Positions 1 to 5,436 of a DNA stretch of 6,195 nucleotides are shown piece after piece. A program made the position numbers and the translations under genes. Below the pieces are notes generated by a model. That model searched no databases. It saw nothing but the letters and a program-made list of their open reading frames with translations, and had not been told where the DNA came from. The stretch is from assembly GCA_027858145.1 (NCBI GenBank), contig JAQIDF010000365.1, positions 1-6,195 of the forward strand. The letters are read 5' to 3'. Source of the DNA: Prolixibacteraceae bacterium. GTDB taxonomy: Bacteria; Bacteroidota; Bacteroidia; Bacteroidales; Prolixibacteraceae. Each line of letters begins with the position of its first letter. The stretch's first letter is position 1.

Positions 1-2230
1 TAACCGGTGGTTCAATCTGCTCTACAGAGCTACTTTTTAACATTGGGTTACTACCATCAACACTGGCTTTAAAGGTTGCACCATTGCATAATTTAAAACC
101 TGATTCCAGTTTTATTGATGTTCCAGCTTCCATATTCACTATTGTACCCGGGTTAATGATAAAGTCTCCGGTATCTTGATGTTTTTCGTTGCCCCAGGGT
201 TGCGTATTGCTGCCTACTGTTATGGAATTTGATGCTTCAAAATCACGATCATGATTCAGTGTTCTATTTTGAAGATACATATTGGAAGACATTATCTCTC
301 GATTCCAAAAATCCTGTTGATAAGTGCTAAATATATAACTTGCATACATTGTTGCATGATATCTATTATTTCCATCAATATAAATATCATCAAACGGTGT
401 TAATCCATTGGCGATAATGGCATCTTCGTTGTTATTAAAAAAATCAAAATAGCCTGCATCATATATTGAATTTGAGATATCAATGGCGCTTAAGGTTGGC
501 ACAAAAGTAAATTTAACATGACCACTATAACCATACTCGTTATAAGCAACATTTATATAAGAACCTGGAGCATTTGTATAAAGTTTATTGTCCAAATTTT
601 CATTTCTGCTCTTATAAATCCACCTTTTAAACGGCAATACTTCATATATCCCCACCCTGGAAACCCGTTGTGTTTGATTTTTTAAAGAATACCAAGTGGC
701 AGCCTGATAGATGCCTATTCCAAGGCTTATTGTATGATCAAATATTTCACTTCCAGGAATTGCAGGATATCCCATATAATCAGCATCATTACTACCATTT
801 ACTATAGCAACATTTCGACATAAACCCGGATATCCCAAATTATCGAGATACGATCTAAATTCTTGGTGAACATTGTTCAAATAATGCCTATAATGCCGTG
901 ATAGCATTTGCCTTGCTGCTACAGAATTTAATTGTGACATTAAAAAAGTTGCTGATGGTAAACTTCCCGAAGAAAACATATCAACAAATATTGATGCCAC
1001 TAATGAACCAATCATAATATTTCCTGAATATGTATATAAATCATGAATTGCCCATTGAATCCCTTCAGGGATATAGGCACCTTTAAATGGAGAATCATAG
1101 GGCACATACAAACCAATTTGATGATCGTACCCGCTATTCTCTAAATTTTTTAGTGCTATACGCCCAATTATTCCGCCCATGCTTTCGCCAATATATACAC
1201 CTTCATAGTTTCCTTCTTTTGCATTATTGATCTCCTGTATCAAATCGGCTAATACGCCTGCATTATCTTGTAACGATTGACCTGCATCATCATAATCAAT
1301 GTAAAAAATATCGTAGCCATTAGCTTTTAATGTACTTGTCCTGCCAGACCATTTGCTTTTAAGATCAGACTTACTTTGATCATTCAATACATCAAAGCCT
1401 TCGGATATAATAATTGGCTTATCTAATTTACCATCTACACCTTCATCATAAAGATAATCAAGCCCGTTAACATTAAAATTAACGGTTGTGCTTTTTAGTA
1501 CCGGCTCTGTTTCAAGTGTTTTTATATCAATATATGAATAAGATATTAAAGTGTCGCCTCCCTCTATAAGCCTGAAACAAATGCTTTTTTCACCTACGCA
1601 ATCGTATTCAACATTAATCTGCCGACTTTGATTTAAGTCAACCGGTATAAAACCTCGCGAGTCGGAAAAATCAATATCCAAACGTACATCTTCTCCCTTG
1701 CTATTAAAGTAATACAACTCGGGCGACCAACTAAATGTTATATGGCCTGAATAAGCTTTATGTTTTAATACATTACCCGCAAAAATTGTCATCGGTTCAT
1801 ATACAACTGTCACATTGTTTTTTACATATTCTTCTACCATTTTATGCTGTATAAAATCGCCGGTAAAATTAAGTACAGATATTGGTATTACAGATTCATC
1901 GATGGCCGATATCTTTTCTTCAGGAAGAATAAGCTTATCAACTCCTGCTCGCTGATCAATTTTTGAAGCATCAATACATTTAAGCATATGACTCCATAAA
2001 TTATTACTTGTAATAACAGGCATACCGCTATTCCACTCTTCCAAACTATTTAATATTACAAAACCACGGTTAAACAAATAATTGCTTTTCATGTCTGAAT
2101 GGTCGAGTTCGTCATAGAAAGTCCTAATTTCTTTTACCATTTCTGTTTCATCAGGTTCGTCTGAACTTCCAAATGAAACAATCGGTAAAATAACACTTAA
2201 AAATAAAAGGATTTGTCTCATATCAATCAT
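1..2230 (-). CDS. Secreted alpha/beta-hydrolase-like protein with coathanger-like C-terminal segment (3' end missing)
   Basis: The reading frame is open for 743 codons from the ATG at 2230 to the window edge without a stop, so the C-terminus is missing. Residues 4-20 form a hydrophobic signal peptide, so the product is probably exported. Residues 25-250 are not recognised. Residues about 270-390 look like a lipase/esterase core: a strand with I-I-I-S-E-G-F-D (273-280), then G-E-S-M-G-G (348-353) with S350 as candidate nucleophile, then Y-D-S-P-F-K-G-A (378-385), resembling the D-S-P-x-x-G-A segment of related esterases. H625 (N-N-R-Y-H) is a candidate catalytic histidine; the acid residue is not assigned. 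Residues 691-725 carry a repeated short-strand pattern (G-T-I-V-N-M-E-A-G-T-S-I-K-L, then G-F-K-L, then A-T-F-K-A) matching what NCBI calls a 3-coathanger stack, often followed by a T9SS sorting domain; that part would be off-window. A second in-frame ATG at 2221 would give a more typical signal peptide start. The gene follows the S74 gene by 8 bp, suggesting coupled translation. Substrate is unknown. Confidence 0.8.
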   Translation of the reverse strand, partial: MIDMRQILLFLSVILPIVSFGSSDEPDETEMVKEIRTFYDELDHSDMKSNYLFNRGFVILNSLEEWNSGMPVITSNNLWSHMLKCIDASKIDQRAGVDKLILPEEKISAIDESVIPISVLNFTGDFIQHKMVEEYVKNNVTVVYEPMTIFAGNVLKHKAYSGHITFSWSPELYYFNSKGEDVRLDIDFSDSRGFIPVDLNQSRQINVEYDCVGEKSICFRLIEGGDTLISYSYIDIKTLETEPVLKSTTVNFNVNGLDYLYDEGVDGKLDKPIIISEGFDVLNDQSKSDLKSKWSGRTSTLKANGYDIFYIDYDDAGQSLQDNAGVLADLIQEINNAKEGNYEGVYIGESMGGIIGRIALKNLENSGYDHQIGLYVPYDSPFKGAYIPEGIQWAIHDLYTYSGNIMIGSLVASIFVDMFSSGSLPSATFLMSQLNSVAARQMLSRHYRHYLNNVHQEFRSYLDNLGYPGLCRNVAIVNGSNDADYMGYPAIPGSEIFDHTISLGIGIYQAATWYSLKNQTQRVSRVGIYEVLPFKRWIYKSRNENLDNKLYTNAPGSYINVAYNEYGYSGHVKFTFVPTLSAIDISNSIYDAGYFDFFNNNEDAIIANGLTPFDDIYIDGNNRYHATMYASYIFSTYQQDFWNREIMSSNMYLQNRTLNHDRDFEASNSITVGSNTQPWGNEKHQDTGDFIINPGTIVNMEAGTSIKLESGFKLCNGATFKASVDGSNPMLKSSSVEQIEPPV

Positions 2231-2238
2231 TTTCAAGG

Positions 2239-2892
2239 TTATTTACTTTTCATTAATTCCAATTTAGCCAAACGTTTCTCAATTTCTATCAACTGCTTGT
2301 TTTGGCTTTCAATTTCGGCTTGCTGTGTTTTTACAGCCTCAAGCAATACCGGTATCAGCTCAGTATAAAATATTGATTTCACACCCGAGTCGTTTGTAAA
2401 AACCATGTCGGGGTAAATTTTTTCTACATCCTGTGCTAAAAAGCCATAATGCGTTTTTTTCTTTTTACTGTCGTTAGCTTTATCACGTTTCAAATGGTAA
2501 GTTACCCCATTAATTTTTTTCAGCTTGTCTATCTGATTATCCATTGTAATAATGTCCTCTTTAAGTGTAGAATCGGAATGTACAGCAACACCATTTACTG
2601 TAACGGTTCCGTCACCAAAAACTTTAAAAACCGAGTTCCAACTATTATCAACTACAGTTAACCCTCTCTGTGTATCATTACTAACTTTAGAAACAATTCC
2701 TCCGATCCAGTTTGACGTTGAATTTTGTTGATATAATAAATCTCCTCCACCCAATAATGACAAAAATCCATTTCCATTTTTTAAACGCACAACATCGTCT
2801 GTTACTTCAACTTCCTGGGCTTTCAATTGACTTGGTATCAGCACTAAAAACAATAAAATGATTTGCAATAATAATAAAACTAACTTTTTCAT
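2239..2892 (-). CDS. Short secreted Peptidase_S74 (tail fiber domain) protein
   Basis: This 217-residue protein has a strong signal peptide (residues 1-25, a Leu/Ile-rich core ending L-K-A-Q), a short beta-rich stalk (about 26-104) and a C-terminal S74 intramolecular chaperone domain (about 105-190). S106-D107 and K111 in S-D-S-T-L-K match the Ser/Lys pair that drives autocleavage in phage endosialidase and tail-spike chaperones. H148-Y-G-F-L-A-Q-D-V is the conserved core of the domain. Residues 186-215 are a coiled coil (Q-Q-A-E-I-E-S-Q-N-K onward). By family analogy the domain trimerises the stalk and may then cleave itself off. The frame opens 30 codons further upstream at 2982, but that extension crosses two hairpins and puts the signal peptide internally, so I place the start at the ATG at 2892. 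The stalk of about 80 residues is far shorter than a phage fibre. It is a paralogue of the S74 gene at 5437. A housekeeping surface fibre is more likely than a phage protein. Confidence 0.88.
   Translation of the reverse strand: MKKLVLLLLQIILLFLVLIPSQLKAQEVEVTDDVVRLKNGNGFLSLLGGGDLLYQQNSTSNWIGGIVSKVSNDTQRGLTVVDNSWNSVFKVFGDGTVTVNGVAVHSDSTLKEDIITMDNQIDKLKKINGVTYHLKRDKANDSKKKKTHYGFLAQDVEKIYPDMVFTNDSGVKSIFYTELIPVLLEAVKTQQAEIESQNKQLIEIEKRLAKLELMKSK
2297..2327 (-). repeat. 31-bp direct repeat, copy in the short S74 gene
   Basis: This block is identical to 5522-5552, base for base, and encodes the start of the coiled coil (Q-A-E-I-E-S-Q-N-K). A second shared block, 2426-2451 versus 5651-5676, differs at two of 26 positions and encodes the G-F-L-A-Q-D-V core. 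Such DNA identity points to a recent duplication or gene conversion between the two S74 genes. Confidence 0.85.
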
Positions 2893-2906
2893 AACTTTGT
2901 AAAGTT
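2893..2906 (-). promoter_or_regulatory. Small inverted repeat abutting the start codon
   Basis: Two 6-bp arms (AACTTT and AAAGTT) separated by 2 bp lie directly against the ATG at 2892. A 2-nt loop is too tight to fold as it stands, so the arms would open to four or five pairs at most. It could be a protein-binding dyad or chance in AT-rich DNA. No Shine-Dalgarno sequence is visible here. Confidence 0.25.
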
Positions 2907-2908
2907 TA

Positions 2909-2938
2909 AAGCCCCAGGGGTTGCAGCCCACGGGGCTT
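2909..2938 (-). repeat. GC-rich imperfect hairpin in the gap, possibly a REP-like palindrome
   Basis: The outer arms are a perfect 7-bp match (AAGCCCC and GGGGCTT on the minus strand). A wobble pair and a mismatch follow, then a 3-bp GGG/CCC inner stem and a 6-nt loop (CTGCAA). About two thirds of its bases are G or C, against an AT-rich background. On the minus strand it is followed by CTTTAAACTTT rather than a clean T run, so it is a poor intrinsic terminator. A GC-rich palindrome between genes suggests a REP-like element; a leader hairpin for the S74 gene is the alternative. Confidence 0.5.
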
Positions 2939-2957
2939 GGTTTAACATTAATTATCT

Positions 2958-2992
2958 GAAAGCAGCAATGCCGTTTTGGCATTGCTGCTTTC
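2958..2992 (-). terminator. Perfect 15-bp hairpin just behind the protease gene, terminator-like
   Basis: Arms 2958-2972 and 2978-2992 are exact reverse complements around a 5-nt loop. The hairpin begins 6 nt after the protease stop codon at 2999. Position and stability suit transcript-end formation or 3' protection. In the minus direction the stem is preceded by an A run and followed by AGATAATTAATG, not a T tract; the T run (2995-3000) would serve only plus-strand transcription, where no gene lies. It may therefore be a partial terminator or a processing/stabilising hairpin between the two gene pairs. Confidence 0.45.
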
Positions 2993-2998
2993 TATTTT

Positions 2999-5416
2999 TT
3001 ATTTCTTAAGAAAACGCTTTGTGAAAGTTTTTTCTTTTGTTGACATTCTTAAAATATAACTTCCGGGGTGCATATTCGATATATCTAAATTGTTTTGAGT
3101 ACCTCCCATTGTTATTTCTTTGATTTTTTTACCATTTATATCAAATACTGAAACATTATAAGGTTCACGAGACAAAGATTTATTGACATAAATCTTTAGT
3201 ACATCATCAGCCGGGTTGGGATAAAATAAAACTTCTTCATTTATATTATAAGCTTCATTATTTGTAAGAGCAACATCAACAAAAGCAGATTTAGTATAAC
3301 TCACATAACTCTTATATAGTTTTTCTTCACCAAAACAGTCTGTAACCCACAAAGATACGTAGTAAGTCACTAGTGGCTTGGTCCCTTCTCCATCCCACAG
3401 TACTACTTCACCGTTCTCATATACAGGTAAATTTTCATCATAATATATCTGATCTCCATCTTCGTCTACAATATTTATATCATATTCAGTCACATATGAA
3501 AACAATGCTGGATAAAAAATATTTACACCACCATCATTTGTGTAAAATCTATGTGGCATACTAACACATGCAGGCTGACATCCCTGAAAAGGTTCATATC
3601 GCTGAGATGGCACTACCTGTGCTTTAAATGTAGCATTAGTCGAGACTTTAAAACTTTTAAGTGAAATCGTTTCACCTGATGTTAGAACATAATCATTATC
3701 AGCAAATTCCAATTGCTCTGCCCCACCATCTACCAACAATGCAAACCGGGCATTAATTTCTGACTGGCCTGACCGATCAAATATATCTGCTTTATCATTT
3801 AGAGCCAACTCATCAGCCATACCACAAGGCTGGCAACTGCCACCACAATCTACTCCTGTCTCATCACCATCTTCGATACAGTTTGAACAATGATCGGGCA
3901 AGGCTTCTGTTGTTGGTTGGGACGATGACTGACTATATTTCATGGCCGGATTAAGAGAATTTTGAATATCTGTATTCCAAAATAAATCGCTAAACATACC
4001 ACAATGGGTAACCTGATTTTCATCACCACACGTGAACGACCCGATTCCTGTTTGAACAGCCCACCCTACGGCTTTAACGCTCCCCAATGACGGATCTCCC
4101 CAAAAAACTGGCGAACCAGAAAAACCAGATTCGTTTATTCCAGTGCTGTTGTATATTTTAAAATAATTTCCATCAACATCTTCTTCACCATAACCCGAAT
4201 AAGTATTAAGCGATTTCACATCACTATTTGGGTGGCCTATATATGTGTAATCTGAATTGCCCTCATAATTAAAGGAACGATCCCATCCTGCATATAATAC
4301 ATTGTGCACTGCCAATTGCTGAACCAGCTGATCTGATTTCAATAAAGCATAGTCTTCATTTCCTATATAATCACTTTGCCCTTCTTTGTTAAATGAGTTC
4401 CCAACAACTTCAATTGTAAACCCATCTACAATACTGCCTCGCCGTTCATACATTTCATCGCATGATTGATCTTGATAGTTCACATAAACTCTTTTCTCTT
4501 CTATGCTATTTCTCAAATCTACATTATTTGGTGCAGGTGCAAAAAAATGACCCGCTGTAATGATATAAGGATAATCTGAAAAAGAATACCCATTTGCTTT
4601 ATTTATAAAAAAACCTGTCCCAGGCACAAAAGATTGATCATCCAATCTTATCCAAAGATATACAACTGCCTTTGATTCTTTGACCCAATCCTTTGTATCA
4701 GAACATGGAATTTTATTTCCACAATACCCAAATAACGAAGTTCCAAAGGCCCCACTTTTTAGGTTCATTTCATCTTCTTTTTTTTTTGAAGGATCAGGTA
4801 TGTTTATGAACCTGCCATCTGAAAAGAAATAACATATTTTTTTAATCGCAAAATCAATCTGTGATGTTTCCGTTTTAGGTTCATAATACTCTATATACAT
4901 CTCTTTTCCGCCTACATAAAAAGAACCTGAAAACTTATCATAATTTTTGGTGGTATATGTTTTCGGCTTCTCTATAAAAGCTCCAGTCTGATTTATACAA
5001 TATGTGCTTAGAGAAGCCCCTTTGGGCAATATAAAATCCTCAAGGTAAACACTAATCCCTTTTGAAGTCGGGCTGGTTATTTTGTATAACCATAAATCCC
5101 CATGACCTAAATCAAAATGTTTTGCTTCATCTTTAAAAAAATAATTTGTAGAATCGATACACGTGCCAGCTTTTATTATTCTCCTTAATTTATCTAAGTC
5201 TGAATCATCATTATATACCCAAAAAAGAGAATCGTTATTATAGCTACCAGTTTCGTAATTGGGTGCAAGGTTCTCTGGTTGTATCTCAGCCCTGTATGGA
5301 TCATTTAACGAAAAAGGTTGTGGAATTCCAAAGTTGTCGACTATAAATGGTGACTGGCTTCTTACCGGAGCTAAAGCTGCAACCATAATCATTATCAATA
5401 ATAATTTTCGTTTCAT
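2999..5416 (-). CDS. T9SS-secreted trypsin-like serine protease of the lysyl-endopeptidase type
   Basis: This 805-residue multidomain exoprotease starts with a signal peptide (1-20). Residues about 85-200 resemble the propeptide of lysyl-endopeptidase-type proteases (L-P-K-G-A-S-L at 130-136, then Y-I-E-Y-Y-E-P at 174-180). The catalytic domain spans about 230-485, with H290 (I-T-A-G-H), D355 (E-D-Y-A-L-L) and S433 (G-F-S-G-S-P), a complete S1 triad. Residues 510-531 are a Cys-rich motif around D-G-D-E-T-G-V-D. Residues 573-603 resemble a coathanger stack (S-G-E-T-I-S-L-K, then A-T-F-K-A-Q). Residues 729-805 are a type A T9SS sorting domain (F-Y-P-N-P-A-D-D, then S-V-F-D-I-N-G-K, then G-S-Y-I-L-R, ending F-L-K-K), so the protein should cross the outer membrane and be anchored or released. 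Cleavage specificity is not established: the position six before S433, Asp in trypsin, is Ile427. The start at 5416 lies 20 bp after the S74 stop with an A-rich leader, so the two are probably one transcript. Confidence 0.93.
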   Translation of the reverse strand: MKRKLLLIMIMVAALAPVRSQSPFIVDNFGIPQPFSLNDPYRAEIQPENLAPNYETGSYNNDSLFWVYNDDSDLDKLRRIIKAGTCIDSTNYFFKDEAKHFDLGHGDLWLYKITSPTSKGISVYLEDFILPKGASLSTYCINQTGAFIEKPKTYTTKNYDKFSGSFYVGGKEMYIEYYEPKTETSQIDFAIKKICYFFSDGRFINIPDPSKKKEDEMNLKSGAFGTSLFGYCGNKIPCSDTKDWVKESKAVVYLWIRLDDQSFVPGTGFFINKANGYSFSDYPYIITAGHFFAPAPNNVDLRNSIEEKRVYVNYQDQSCDEMYERRGSIVDGFTIEVVGNSFNKEGQSDYIGNEDYALLKSDQLVQQLAVHNVLYAGWDRSFNYEGNSDYTYIGHPNSDVKSLNTYSGYGEEDVDGNYFKIYNSTGINESGFSGSPVFWGDPSLGSVKAVGWAVQTGIGSFTCGDENQVTHCGMFSDLFWNTDIQNSLNPAMKYSQSSSQPTTEALPDHCSNCIEDGDETGVDCGGSCQPCGMADELALNDKADIFDRSGQSEINARFALLVDGGAEQLEFADNDYVLTSGETISLKSFKVSTNATFKAQVVPSQRYEPFQGCQPACVSMPHRFYTNDGGVNIFYPALFSYVTEYDINIVDEDGDQIYYDENLPVYENGEVVLWDGEGTKPLVTYYVSLWVTDCFGEEKLYKSYVSYTKSAFVDVALTNNEAYNINEEVLFYPNPADDVLKIYVNKSLSREPYNVSVFDINGKKIKEITMGGTQNNLDISNMHPGSYILRMSTKEKTFTKRFLKK

Positions 5417-5436
5417 TTTTTATTTGTTTAGGGTTA

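Noticed and set aside
1..2230. Possible frameshift or pseudogene in the large hydrolase
   Set aside because: The frame is continuous for 743 codons; the start, the S350 codon and the last codon at the edge are all in one frame with no internal stop.
2449..2661. Plus-strand open frame of 70 codons
   Set aside because: It lies wholly antisense to the S74 domain, whose protein sequence is clearly conserved, and its product shows no family pattern.
2893..2982. A 30-codon N-terminal extension of the short S74 gene, starting at 2982
   Set aside because: The extension crosses both hairpins, begins inside the 15-bp stem and would bury a textbook signal peptide at residue 31. The ATG at 2892 is the natural start.
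2893..2998. A sigma-type promoter for the second gene pair
   Set aside because: I looked for the Bacteroidota TAnnTTTG element with an upstream TTTG and found no convincing match in the minus direction.
3373..3564. Plus-strand open frame of 63 codons
   Set aside because: It is antisense to the protease gene, with a His-rich composition that follows from the opposite strand's codons.
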